NCBI GenBank assembly: GCA_029582155.1 | Contig: CM055907.1 | Location: 30,156,983 to 30,220,982 of the forward strand | Source of the DNA: Panopea generosa | Lineage: Eukaryota; Mollusca; Bivalvia; Adapedonta; Hiatellidae | Direction: 5' to 3' | Length of the DNA: 64,000 nt | Shown here: positions 1 to 11,893 of the stretch, piece after piece | Numbering within the stretch: position 1 is the first letter of the stretch | Layout: each line of letters starts with the position of its first letter | Translations under genes and position numbers: made by a program | Notes under the pieces: generated by a model | The model's input: the letters and a program-made list of their open reading frames with translations, nothing else | What the model was told of the DNA's origin: nothing | The model's database searches: none

Positions 1-529
1 TACTACTACTTCTACTACTACTACCAAAGCTGCTGCTGCTGCTGTTTATACTACTACTACTTCTACTGCTGCTGTTAATATAACTACTACTTCTAATACT
101 GCTGCTGCTGCTGCTTCTACTACAATATCTACTAATATTGCTGCTGCTCTGCTGTAAATACTACGGGTACTGCTTTTGCTGCTGTTGCTGCTGCTGCTGT
201 TAATACTACTACGACTACTACTTCCACTACTACAACTTTTATTACCACTATTACTACTTCTACCACTATTCTACTCGGATTCTGATTTCTTCTTACACCA
301 GTAAAACTGGATACGTCGTATTTACCTTAAATATGTTAAAACAGATATAAAACCCCAATAATAAAACAAATTCGTAAACAGCCGTACGATATCCTAAGTT
401 GTAGTTTTTAATAAATCTCTTCATAAACTAGGAAAATAGTGCCCCAAGGAGATCTTTAATCAGATATGTTTTTATTATTTTTAATACTGTGACTATCACT
501 ATTACAACAACTATTACACATTATTCCTT

Positions 530-816
530 ATTTGTACTGATAATGATTGATTGAATATTAAGCGTCATGTTTATGCCATCGAGAGTTAACAGACGATCAG
601 TTAACCTAACCACTATTCCTGGGATTAACCAGTACTCGAGCACACCCCATCTCCGCAAGTAACTGATAACTTTCCCACTTGAATCAGTGATGAGAGACGA
701 ATGATAATGAAACACCATGTATATCAATCATCACGGAGATGTTGTTGGGCGGGGATTTGAACTCACGAGCCCTGGATTGATAGTCAGACGCGTAACCGAC
801 TGAGCTAATCGGGCCC
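530..816 (-). mobile_element. tRNA-derived SINE, copy 1
   Basis: On the minus strand a tRNA-like head starts near 816. It has a good Pol III A box (TAGCTCAGTCGG) and a B box (GTTCAAATCC). The head is followed by a body containing CAGTTACTTGCGGAG and GTGGTTAGGTTAACTG, and by an AT-rich tail near 530-545. The predicted tRNA stems are degenerate, with T-arm and acceptor mismatches, so this is a SINE head and not a working tRNA gene. The body motifs match what I remember of a SINE common across molluscs; that is recollection, not a search. Confidence 0.82.
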
Positions 817-870
817 GTCTTGTACTGTTAAATATAACAAAAAAAAAACACACAAAAAAAACCAACAACA

Positions 871-912
871 AAAAAAACATTGTTGTACTGGCACATATAA
901 CAATGTTTTTTT
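871..912. repeat. AT-rich hairpin beside SINE copy 1
   Basis: Perfect 14-bp inverted repeat: AAAAAAACATTGTT at 871-884 pairs with AACAATGTTTTTTT at 899-912 across a 14-nt loop. It sits just upstream of the SINE promoter on the minus strand. Confidence 0.75.
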
Positions 913-1317
913 ATTAAGCTTCTATTGATATTACATCTATTCTAATAAGATTTTAGCTCTCTTGTTCTTTTTACACTTTTTTATAAATAACTCATATATT
1001 TTAGATTAGCTATTCGACTGATGCTTCGGCAAACATCGACACTTTACGGCAATAATCGTGTCCTTTAAATTAAGACTGATGGTCTTTGTCGTTTTTATGA
1101 CCCTACCAGCAGAGATTACTGGATAACATTGCTATTACAATAACGTACTGTCACTGATTAGCTCTCGTTGCGGGACACCATAGTGTCCGAAGTTATTTTA
1201 AACATGCAGTTCCGTCATGTAATCAGGCATGTAATCGTTATTATCATTTTTACCATTTCTTCCTGAAAAGATAGATATTTATATTATTTGGGGGCAACGA
1301 AAGTAAACATAATTTAA

Positions 1318-1443
1318 AACTACAACCACAATTACTACTATAACTACTGCTTCTACTATTACTGCCACCAACATTATTACTTCTGCTACTACTATTACAA
1401 CTACTTCTACTACTACTAATGCTGCTGCTGCTGCTGTTGCTAT

Positions 1444-1518
<75 letters not shown>

Positions 1519-1572
1519 ATCTACTACTACTACTATTACTACTACTACTACTTCATCTACTACTACTACTAT

Positions 1573-1614
<42 letters not shown>

Positions 1615-2062
1615 ATCTACTACTACTACTATTACTACTACTGCTGCTGCTGCTGCTGCTGTCAAATCTACTATTTCTACTGCGGCTGGTGCTTTTAATA
1701 CTACTACTTTTGTACTACTGCTGCTGCTGCTGCTGCTGTTACTACTTTTACTGCAGCTGAAGCTACTGCTGCTGTTAATATTACTACTACTACTTCTACT
1801 ACTACTACCAAAGCTGCTGCTGCTGCTGTTTATACTACTACTACTTCTACTGCTGCTGTTAATATAACTACTACTTCTAATACTGCTGCTGCTGCTGCTT
1901 CTACTACAATATCTACTAATATTGCTGCTGCTCTGCTGTAAATACTACGGGTACTGCTTTTGCTGCTGTTGCTGCTGCTGCTGTTAATACTACTACGACT
2001 ACTACTTCCACTACTACAACTTTTATTACCACTATTACTACTTCTACCACTATTCTACTCGG
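1318..2062. repeat. TAC/TGC trinucleotide mosaic (units 1 and 2)
   Basis: Long run of TAC triplets with blocks of TGC, joined by boundary words such as GCTGTTAATA. The longest uninterrupted TAC tract is near 1479-1515. Open frames on both strands translate to poly-Leu, poly-Val or Ala blocks and are not evidence of a gene. Confidence 0.9.
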
Positions 2063-2313
2063 ATTCTGATTTCTTCTTACACCAGTAAAACTGGATACGT
2101 CGTATTTACCTTAAATATGTTAAAACAGATATAAAACCCCAATAATAAAACAAATTCGTAAACAGCCGTACGATATCCTAAGTTGTAGTTTTTAATAAAT
2201 CTCTTCATAAACTAGGAAAATAGTGCCCCAAGGAGATCTTTAATCAGATATGTTTTTATTATTTTTAATACTGTGACTATCACTATTACAACAACTATTA
2301 CACATTATTCCTT

Positions 2314-2600
2314 ATTTGTACTGATAATGATTGATTGAATATTAAGCGTCATGTTTATGCCATCGAGAGTTAACAGACGATCAGTTAACCTAACCACTAT
2401 TCCTGGGATTAACCAGTACTCGAGCACACCCCATCTCCGCAAGTAACTGATAACTTTCCCACTTGAATCAGTGATGAGAGACGAATGATAATGAAACACC
2501 ATGTATATCAATCATCACGGAGATGTTGTTGGGCGGGGATTTGAACTCACGAGCCCTGGATTGATAGTCAGACGCGTAACCGACTGAGCTAATCGGGCCC
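2314..2600 (-). mobile_element. tRNA-derived SINE, copy 2
   Basis: Same SINE as at 530-816, carried by the second tandem unit exactly 1784 bp downstream. The A and B boxes are identical. It was multiplied by tandem duplication of the unit and not by separate retroposition. Confidence 0.82.
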
Positions 2601-2654
2601 GTCTTGTACTGTTAAATATAACAAAAAAAAAACACACAAAAAAAACCAACAACA

Positions 2655-2696
2655 AAAAAAACATTGTTGTACTGGCACATATAACAATGTTTTTTT
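2655..2696. repeat. AT-rich hairpin beside SINE copy 2
   Basis: Same 14-bp stem and 14-nt loop as at 871-912, in the second tandem unit. The equivalent place in unit 3 (about 4430-4475) has lost the perfect pairing. Confidence 0.75.
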
Positions 2697-3101
2697 ATTA
2701 AGCTTCTATTGATATTACATCTATTCTAATAAGATTTTAGCTCTCTTGTTCTTTTTACACTTTTTTATAAATAACTCATATATTTTAGATTAGCTATTCG
2801 ACTGATGCTTCGGCAAACATCGACACTTTACGGCAATAATCGTGTCCTTTAAATTAAGACTGATGGTCTTTGTCGTTTTTATGACCCTACCAGCAGAGAT
2901 TACTGGATAACATTGCTATTACAATAACGTACTGTCACTGATTAGCTCTCGTTGCGGGACACCATAGTGTCCGAAGTTATTTTAAACATGCAGTTCCGTC
3001 ATGTAATCAGGCATGTAATCGTTATTATCATTTTTACCATTTCTTCCTGAAAAGATAGATATTTATATTATTTGGGGGCAACGAAAGTAAACATAATTTA
3101 A

Positions 3102-3227
3102 AACTACAACCACAATTACTACTATAACTACTGCTTCTACTATTACTGCCACCAACATTATTACTTCTGCTACTACTATTACAACTACTTCTACTACTAC
3201 TAATGCTGCTGCTGCTGCTGTTGCTAT

Positions 3228-3299
<72 letters not shown>

Positions 3300-3353
3300 A
3301 TCTACTACTACTACTATTACTACTACTACTACTTCATCTACTACTACTACTAT

Positions 3354-3395
<42 letters not shown>

Positions 3396-3843
3396 ATCTA
3401 CTACTACTACTATTACTACTACTGCTGCTGCTGCTGCTGCTGTCAAATCTACTATTTCTACTGCGGCTGGTGCTTTTAATACTACTACTTTTGTACTACT
3501 GCTGCTGCTGCTGCTGCTGTTACTACTTTTACTGCAGCTGAAGCTACTGCTGCTGTTAATATTACTACTACTACTTCTACTACTACTACCAAAGCTGCTG
3601 CTGCTGCTGTTTATACTACTACTACTTCTACTGCTGCTGTTAATATAACTACTACTTCTAATACTGCTGCTGCTGCTGCTTCTACTACAATATCTACTAA
3701 TATTGCTGCTGCTCTGCTGTAAATACTACGGGTACTGCTTTTGCTGCTGTTGCTGCTGCTGCTGTTAATACTACTACGACTACTACTTCCACTACTACAA
3801 CTTTTATTACCACTATTACTACTTCTACCACTATTCTACTCGG
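3102..3843. repeat. TAC/TGC trinucleotide mosaic (units 2 and 3)
   Basis: Copy of the mosaic at 1318-2062 in the next tandem unit, one triplet shorter in the main TAC run. Confidence 0.9.
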
Positions 3844-4645
3844 ATTCTGATTTCTTCTTACACCAGTAAAACTGGATACGTCGTATTTACCTTAAATATG
3901 TTAAAACAGATATAAAACCCCAATAATAAAACAAATTCGTAAACAGCCGTACGATATCCTAAGTTGTAGTTTTTAATAAATCTCTTCATAAACTAGGAAA
4001 ATAGTGCCCCAAGGAGATCTTTAATCAGATATGTTTTTATTATTTTTAATACTGTGACTATCACTATTACAACAACTATTACACATTATTCCTTATTTGT
4101 ACTGATAATGATTGATTGAATATTAAGCGTCATTTTTATGCCATCGAGAGTTAACAGACGATCAGTTAACCTAACCACTATTCCTGGGATTAACCAGTAC
4201 TCGAGCACACCCCATCTCCGCAAGTAACTGATAACTTTCCCACTTGAATCAGTGGTAAAGACGAATGATAATGAGACACCATGTATATCAATCATCACGG
4301 AGATGTTGCCGGGCGGGGATTCGAACTCACGAGCCCTGGATTGATAGTCAGACGCGTAACCGACTGAGCTAAGAGTAATCGGACCCAGTTTTTAATGATA
4401 AATATAGCAAAAAAAAAACACACACACAACAAAACAACATAAACACATTGTTGTACTGATTCATATAACATTTTTTTTATATCAAGCTTCTATTGATATT
4501 ACTTCTATTTGAATAAGATTAATCTCTCTTGTTCTTTTAACACTTTTTTAAAAAATAACGTGTATATACTAAATTACCTATCCGACTGATACTTCGGCAA
4601 TCATCGACACTTGACAGCAATGATCGTGTCCTTTAAATTAAGCCA
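3566..4645. repeat. 1.78 kb tandem unit, copy 3 (partial, diverged at its end)
   Basis: Third, incomplete copy. It matches copies 1 and 2 closely up to about 4130, then accumulates substitutions and indels (for example a small insertion beside the SINE A box near 4372-4377). Homology stops near 4645, where a separate trinucleotide mosaic starts. The identical left part with a diverged right part fits unequal exchange or gene conversion between an old copy and newer ones. Confidence 0.85.
4095..4388 (-). mobile_element. tRNA-derived SINE, copy 3 (diverged)
   Basis: Same SINE in the third, partial unit. Its B box is the canonical GTTCGAATCC, closer to a real tRNA than copies 1 and 2. Its 5' end has a 6-bp insertion beside the A box and an altered acceptor region. 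It also differs from copies 1 and 2 at scattered positions in the body. Confidence 0.8.
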
Positions 4646-4647
4646 AC

Positions 4648-4697
4648 ACTACTACTTCTACTACTACAACTACTACTTATGCTGCTTTAGCTGCTCT

Positions 4698-4778
<81 letters not shown>

Positions 4779-6035
4779 TACCGCTGCTGCTGCTGCTTCT
4801 GTTACTACTACTTCTACTACTACAACTACTACTGCTGCTGCTGCGACTGCTGCTGCTGCTGCGACTGCTGCTGCTGCTGCTGCTGCTGTTAATAATACTT
4901 CTACTACTATAACTACTTCTACTACTACAACTACTACTACTACTACTACTACTTCTGCTGCTGCTGTTAATACTACTATTACTACTGCTGCTGCTGCTAA
5001 TACTGCTACTATTACTACTTCTAGTACTACTACTTCTACTACTACTACTACTGCTGCTGCTGTTAATAATACTTCTACTACTATAACTACTAATACTACT
5101 ACAAATGCTGCTGCTGCTACTGCTGTTGATACTACTACTACTGCTAAGTCTATTATTGCTGCTGATGCAGTTGATACTTCAATAACTTCTACTTCCACTT
5201 CTACTGCTGCTGTTAATACTACAACTACTACTACTACTGCTGCTGCTGCTTCTGTTATTACTGCAACTACTACTGCTGCTGCTGCTGCTGCTGTTAATAC
5301 TACTACTAATACTACTAATGCTGCTGCTGCTGCTGCTGTTAATACTACTACTACTACAATTACTACTGCTGCTGCTGCTAATACTATTACAACAACTACT
5401 ACTACTAATACTACTACTGCTGATCTGCTGCTGCTGCTGCTTTGCTGTTAATACTACTACTACTACTACTACTGCTGCTGCTGCCGCTATTAATACAACT
5501 ACCACTTCTACTACTACTATTGCTACTACTGCTGCTGCTGCTGCTGCTGTTAATACTACTTGTACTGCTGCTGCTGCTGCTGCTGCTGTTAATACTATTT
5601 CTGCTGCAAGTGTTGCTGCTGTTAATAATACTACTGCTACTACTACTTCTGCTGCTGCTGCTGCTGTTACTAGTACTTCTACTACTAGTACTACTGCTGT
5701 TGCTGCTGCTACTGATAATACTACTATTACTACTTCTTCTACTGCTGCTGCTGTTAATACTACTTTTACTACTACTACTATTACTACCATTGCTGCAACT
5801 GTTAGTACTACTACCTCTACTTCTACTACTACTACAACTACTGCTGCTGCTGCTGCTGTTAATTGTACTACTACTACAACTACTACTACTTCTACTACTA
5901 CAACTACTACTACTAATACTGCTGCTGCTGCTGCTGCTGCTGCTGTTAATTCTACTTCTACTACTACTTCTAATACTAGTACTACTAGTACTACTGCTGC
6001 TGCTGATGCTGCTGCTGCTTATACAAGTACGACTT

Positions 6036-6068
<33 letters not shown>

Positions 6069-6590
6069 GTAGTACTACTTCTTCTGCTGTTAATACTTAT
6101 TCTACTACTTCTCCTACCACTACCACTACCACTTCCACTACTACTATTACTTCTACCACGACCACCACCACTACTACTACTTTTACCATCACCACCGTCA
6201 CTATTACTACTAATACTCGTACTATCACCACCGCTACTACTACTACTACTACTACTACTACCATCACCAACGTCACTACTACAACTCGTACTATCACTTC
6301 CACTACTACTTCCATCACCACCATCACTTTTACTACTACTACTCGTACTACCACTTACACTTCTACTACTACCACCATTTCCACCATCGCTACTACTTCT
6401 ACTACTATAACCACTACCTACACCACCAATGTTACTACAACTAATACTACTAAAACACATGCTGCTACTACTACCACTACTACTACTACTGCTACAACTA
6501 CTACTGCTGCTAATACTACTACTACTACTATTACTACTACTACTGCTGCTGGTGATGTTACTGCTGCTATTGTTATCTCTGCCACTGTGT
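4648..6590. repeat. 1.9 kb TAC/TGC trinucleotide mosaic
   Basis: Nearly pure triplet-phased DNA made of TAC runs (longest about 4696-4748) and CTG/TGC runs (about 4860-4890, 5530-5590, 5925-5943), with GCTGTTAATA repeatedly marking the switch from TGC to TAC. Towards 6100-6430 it grades into ACC/ATC triplets. The plus strand is strongly pyrimidine-rich. Because the sequence stays in triplet phase, open frames of hundreds of codons exist in several frames on both strands (Thr/Ala, Leu, Ser or Val rich). None has a plausible gene structure. Confidence 0.9.
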
Positions 6591-6860
6591 ACACTACATG
6601 CGCGCACAAATATAAATTCTCCTTTTGTGTTTGTTACTTTCACTACTACGTCTTGTTTTAATGCCATTGTATGCACGCACATGCATTCACGCGCATGCTG
6701 CATATAGAATCGTTCAAAAGCACGTACCCTTCACTCACACTGACGGACTTACATACGCACTTACACAAGCACCAACGCTGCACTCACACACAAACGCATG
6801 CCCACATTCACCCACACACATACACACGCTCCTACTCTACTCGTACACAAAATAATTGAT
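6591..6860. repeat. CA-rich low-complexity tract
   Basis: After the trinucleotide mosaic the sequence becomes a degenerate CACA/GCAC-rich stretch, clearest at 6670-6850. I see no gene. The word ATAGAATCGTTCAA at about 6704-6717 recurs at 6867-6880. Confidence 0.6.
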
Positions 6861-6920
6861 CTATAAATAGAATCGTTCAATTGGATTGTTTACATTTCAA
6901 TTGGACGATTCTTTTTATAG
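6861..6920. repeat. CAATTG hairpin (23-bp inverted repeat)
   Basis: Positions 6861-6883 are the reverse complement of 6898-6920 with 21 of 23 matches, separated by 14 nt. The stem contains GAATCGT and CAATTG. Immediately downstream CTATAAATAGAA recurs in direct orientation. This could be the remnant of a small inverted-repeat element. Confidence 0.7.
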
Positions 6921-6980
6921 AATCTATAAATAGAATTTTCCAATTGGACCCTTTACCTTCCCATTGGAAACTTGTGATTC

Positions 6981-7090
6981 CAATTGGAATTGGCCGCTTG
7001 GAAATCGTTATTTCTCGTTTGAAATTAATGCCAATTGGAAAATAACAATTGGAATTGGCCGCTTGAAAATCGTTATTTCTCGTTGGAAAC
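6981..7090. repeat. Short direct repeat built on CAATTGGAATTGGCCGCTTG
   Basis: Two imperfect copies of a block that starts with CAATTGGAATTGGCCGCTTG and continues with AAATCGTTATTTCTCG lie in tandem, about 65 bp apart. CAATTGG words also occur at 6941-6975. Confidence 0.7.
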
Positions 7091-7270
7091 CAATACCAAC
7101 TTTTTGAGCTGTTATTTTAAATTTAACTTAATGATAGTTATAAATGTCCAAAAAGTATTAAGTTTATAACATTAATGTTCATAATGAAAAAACAGTTTTT
7201 GGAAAAAAAAGTTTTTTCCAGAAATTCACTGTGTTATGTTTAAAGTTGATTTGATTTTAATGGGATTTGG

Positions 7271-8930
7271 TCACGTCATATAATATTCCCCTGCGTCGTA
7301 ACAGCCTACCGTTTTTACGTCATATAATATTCCCCACCGTCGTAACAGCCTTCCATGGTAACGTCATATAATATTCCCCTGCGTTGAAACAGCGTACCGT
7401 CGTCACGTCATATTATATTTCCCTGCATCGTAATAGCCTTCCGTCATCACGTCAAATAATATCTTTTTCGTCATAACAGCTTGTAGACTATAGTCACGTT
7501 ATATAATATTCCCCTGCGTTGTAACAGCCTACTGTTGACATGTCAAACAATAATCCCCTGCGTCGTAACAGCCTACCGTCGTCATGTCATATAATATTCC
7601 CTGTGTTGTACCAGATCACCGTCGTCACGTCATATAATAGTCCTCTGCTTGGTAACATACTACCGTAATCAAGTCACATAATATTCCCCACTGTCATAAC
7701 AGCTTACCATCATCACGTCATATAATAATCAGCCTGTCGTCGTCACGTCAAATAATATTCCCCTACGTCGTAACAGCCTACCGTTGTCACGTCATATAAT
7801 ATTCCCCATCGTCGTCACACCATATACTATTCTCCACAGTCATAACAGCCTACCGTCGTCATGTCATATAATATTCCCCTGCGTCGTAACAGCCTACCGC
7901 CGTCACTTCATATAATATTCCCCTACATCGTAACAGCCTACCCTTGTCACATCATATAATATTCCCCACTGTCGTAACAGCTTACCATGGTAACGTCATA
8001 CAATATTCCCCTGCGTCGAAACAGCGTACCGTCGTCACGTCATATAATATTTCCCTGCGTCGTAACAGCCTTCCGTCATCACGTCATATAATATTCTTTT
8101 TCGTCATAACAGCCTGTAGACCGTAGTCACGTTATATAATATTCCCCTGCATTGTAACAGCCTACTGTCGACATGTCAAACAATAATCCCCTGCGTCGTA
8201 ACAGCCTACCGTCGTCACGTCATATAATAGTCCCCTGCTTGGTAACATACTACCGTTGTCAAGTCACATAATATTCCCCTGCTTCATAACAGCCTACCAT
8301 CATCACGTCATATAATAATCAGCCTGTCATCGTCACGTCAAATAATATTCCCCTACGTCGTAACAGCCTACCATCGTCACGTCATATAATATTCCTTTGC
8401 GTCGTAACAGCCTACCTTCGTCACACCATATACTATTCTCCACCGTCATAACAGCCTACCATCGTCAGGTCATATAATTTTCCCCTGCGTCGTAACAGCC
8501 TACCGTCGTCACGTCATATAATATTCCCCTGCGTCGTAACATCCTACCGTCGTCATGTCATATAATATTCCCCTGTGTCGTAACAGCCTACTGTCGTCAT
8601 GACATATAATATTCCTCTGCATTGCAACAGCCTAATGTCGTCATGACATATAATATTCCCCTGCGTCGTAACAGCCTTCTGCCGTCACGTCATATTATAT
8701 TCCCCTGCGTCAGAACCTCCTATCGTCGTCACGACATATAATATTTCCCTGCGTTGTAACAGCATACCGTCGTCACTTTATAAAATATTCCAATGCCTCG
8801 TACCAGACTCCCGTCGTTACGTCATATAATATTCCCCTGCCTCGTAACAGACTACTGTCGTCACGTCAAATAATATTCTTCTGCATCATAACAGCCTACC
8901 GTCATCATGTCATATAATTTTCCCCACTGT
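7271..8930. repeat. Satellite A, 44-bp monomer domain
   Basis: Tandem array of a roughly 44-bp monomer with CGTCATATAATATTCCCCTG followed by CGTCGTAACAGCCTAC and CGTCGTCA. Copies differ by substitutions and small indels. The monomer contains the 28-bp unit seen further right plus about 16 bp (GTAACAGCCTACCGTC). Short plus-strand open frames here are repeat shadows. Confidence 0.9.
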
Positions 8931-10458
8931 CATCACATCATATGATATTCGCACTGTCATTACATCATATGCTATTACCCACCGTCGTCACATTATATAA
9001 TATTTCCACTGTCGTAACATCATATAATATTTCCCAGTGTCAAAATAGCCTACCTTCGTCACGTCATATTCTACTGTCCATCGACACAATATCATATGAT
9101 ATTTCGAACCGTCATCACATCATATAATATTTCCCACCGTCGTCACATCATATGATATTTCCCAGTGTCATAACAGCTTACCGTCGCCACGTCATATTTT
9201 ATTCTCCATCGACGCTACACCATATGATATTTCTCACCGTCATCACATCATATGATATTTCCCACCGTCATCACATCATATTTTCTTTCCCACCGTTGTC
9301 ACGTCATATAATATTTCATACCGTCGTAAGAGCATACCGTCGTCACGTCATATAATATTCTCCATCGAAGCCACATCATCTGATACTTTGCACCATCGTT
9401 ACATCATATGATATTTCCCACCATCATCATATCATATAATATTTTCCACCGTCTTCACATCATATGATATTTCCAACCTTCGTCACATTGTATGATATTC
9501 CATCTCCATCGACGCCACATGATATGATATTTTGCACAGTTGTCAAATCAAATAATATTTCACAACGTCTTAACAGCCTACCATCGGCACGTCGTCACAT
9601 TCTCTATCGATGCCACATCATATGATATTTCACACCGTCTTCACATAATATGGAATTTCTCACCATTGTCACATCATATACTATTTCCCATCTTCGCCGA
9701 AATCATATAATATTTCCCACCGTCGTCACATCATATAATATTTCCCACCGTCATCACATCATATAATATTTCCCATCGTCATCACATCATACAATATTTC
9801 CCATCTTTATCGCATCATATAATATTTCCCAACGACGTCACCTCATATGATATTTCCCACCGTCGTCACATCATATGACATTACCCACCGTTGTCACATC
9901 ATATGATACTTCCCATCGTCGTCAAATTATATAATATTTCCCACCGTCGTCACATCAAATAATATTTCCCTCCGTCGCCATATTATATGATATTTCCCAC
10001 TGTCGTCACATCATATGATATTTCCCACCGTCGTCACATCATATGATATTTCCCACCGTCGTCAATTCATATAATATTCTCTACTGTCGTCGCATCATAT
10101 AATATTTCCCACCGTCGTCACATTATCAAATATTTACAACAGTCGTTACATTATATAATGTTTCCCACCGTCGTCTCATCATATAATATTCCCCACCATC
10201 GTCACATCATATAATATTTCCCATTTTCGACATATCATATACTATTCCCCACCGTCGTCACATCAAAAAATATTTCCAATCTTCATCACATCATATAATA
10301 TTTCCCACCGTCATCACATCATATAATATTTCCGACAGTCGTCACATCATATAATATTTCCCATCTTCGTCACATCATGCTATATTTCCCACCGTCGTCA
10401 CATCATATAATATTTCCCACCGTCGTCACATTATATAATATTTCCCATCTTCGTCACA

Positions 10459-10626
10459 TCAAGCTATATTTCCCACCGTCGTCACATCATATACTATTCC
10501 CCACCGTCGTCACATCATATAATATTTCCCATCTTCGTCACATCAAGCTATATTTCCCACCGTCGTCACATCATATACTATTCCCCACCGTCGTCACATC
10601 ATACTATATTTCCCACCATCGTCATA
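10459..10626. repeat. 84-bp higher-order repeat in satellite A
   Basis: A three-monomer block (3 x 28 bp), marked by the variant CATCAAGCTATATTTCCC, is present twice in tandem, near 10459 and 10543. Confidence 0.65.
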
Positions 10627-10848
10627 TCATATAAAATTCCCCACCGCCGTCACATCATACTATATTCCCCACCATCGTCACGCCATACTATATTTCCCAC
10701 CGTCGTCACATCATATAATATTTCCCACCGACGTCACATCATATAATATTTGCCACCGTCATCACATTATACTATATTTCCCACCGTTGTCACATCATAT
10801 AATATTCCCAACCGTTGTCACATAAGGTAATATTTTCCACTGTCATCA

Positions 10849-11277
10849 CATCATACTAGTATATTTCCCACTGTCGTCACATCATACAATATTTCCCTCC
10901 ATTGTCATATCATACTATATTTCCCACCATTGTCACATCATATAATATTCCCAACCGTCGTCACATCATGGAATTTTTTCCACCATCATCACATCATACT
11001 AGTATATTTCCCACCGTCGTCACATCATACAATATTTCCCTCTGTCGTCACATCATACTATATTTCCCACCGTTGTCACATCATATAATATTCCCAACCG
11101 TCGTCACGTCATGTAATATTTTTCACCGTCATCACATCATACTAGTATATTTCCCACTGTCATCACATCATACAATATTTCCCTCCGTTGTCACATCATA
11201 CTATATTTCCCACCGTCGTCACATCATATAATATTTCCCACCATCATCACATCATACTATATTTCCCTCCATCGTCA
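10849..11277. repeat. 143-bp higher-order repeat in satellite A
   Basis: The variant CATCATACTAGTATATTTCC starts at 10849, 10992 and 11135, giving a 143-bp period (five 28-bp monomers plus 3 bp). The monomers between these marks also recur in order. Confidence 0.75.
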
Positions 11278-11863
11278 CATCATACTATATTTCCCACCGT
11301 TATCATATCATATAATATATCCCACCGTCATCACATCATACTACAATTCCCACCGTTGTCACATCATATGATATTTTCCACCGTCGTCACATCATACTAT
11401 ATTTCCAACTGTTGTCACATCATATAATATTTCCCACCGTCGTCACATCATATAATATTTCCATCCGTCGTCACATCATACTATATTTCCCACCGTAGTC
11501 ACATCATATAATATTTCCATCCGTCGTCACATCATACTATATTTCCCATCGCCATCATATCACATATTTAAATTATGCTGAAAATGATTTATTTGCATTT
11601 TTCAAACAACGTATTATTGAATAAAAAATAAATACACTCTTTATATTTGATTAAAAAATTTATTAATAAAAGACTCTTATTTTTCCAATCACTTTACATT
11701 GAAATAAATCATGTGATAATGTGTTATCTATCTACATGTATTATTACACGTTTTATATTTTGTAACACTGTTGTCACTTTTCACTATATACTATATAAAT
11801 GTTATCATGTATTATGGGCCGAATGCTTAGATTGCTTAATAAAACATTGTCATAGTCATTGTC

Positions 11864-11893
11864 ATATTTCACACCGTCGTCACATCATATAAT
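11864..11893. repeat. Isolated satellite-A monomer
   Basis: One near-consensus 28-bp monomer (CACCGTCGTCACATCATATAA) lies about 300 bp beyond the end of the array, in otherwise unique DNA. Confidence 0.75.

Larger units (their letters stand above)
1..1784. repeat. 1.78 kb tandem unit, copy 1
   Basis: First copy of a large tandem unit. Position 1 aligns with 1785 and the match continues base for base, so the window opens in mid-array. The unit holds a TAC/TGC trinucleotide mosaic, a tract of AT-rich unique DNA, a minus-strand tRNA-derived SINE (about 530-816), more unique DNA, and a second mosaic. The only difference I noticed from copy 2 is one trinucleotide in the long TAC run. Such near-identity means very recent duplication, active homogenisation or an assembly artefact. 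No gene is supported; the valine- and leucine-rich open frames come from the trinucleotide repeat. Confidence 0.9.
1785..3565. repeat. 1.78 kb tandem unit, copy 2
   Basis: Second copy of the tandem unit, 1781 bp long. It is 3 bp shorter than copy 1 because the TAC run near 3230-3300 has one triplet fewer. The SINE, the poly-A hairpin and the unique tract are otherwise the same by eye. Confidence 0.9.
8931..11565. repeat. Satellite A, 28-bp monomer domain
   Basis: Tandem array of a 28-bp monomer built from CATCATATAATATTTCCCAC and CGTCGTCA. The left edge (8931-9620) still mixes in occasional 44-bp type units with AACAGCCTACC or AACAGCTTACC. Local higher-order repeats occur at 10459-10626 and 10849-11277. 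No gene is supported. Confidence 0.9.

Noticed and set aside
745..816. A tRNA gene on the minus strand (also at 2529 and 4309)
   Set aside because: The A and B boxes are good, but acceptor, anticodon and T stems are mispaired and a SINE body follows.
5318..6661. A 447-codon plus-strand open frame rich in Thr and Ala
   Set aside because: It is a translation of TAC/TGC triplets. Equally long frames exist in other phases and on the minus strand.
7271..8930. CRISPR-like regular repeats
   Set aside because: There are no unique spacers. Whole monomers repeat, and the setting is animal DNA.
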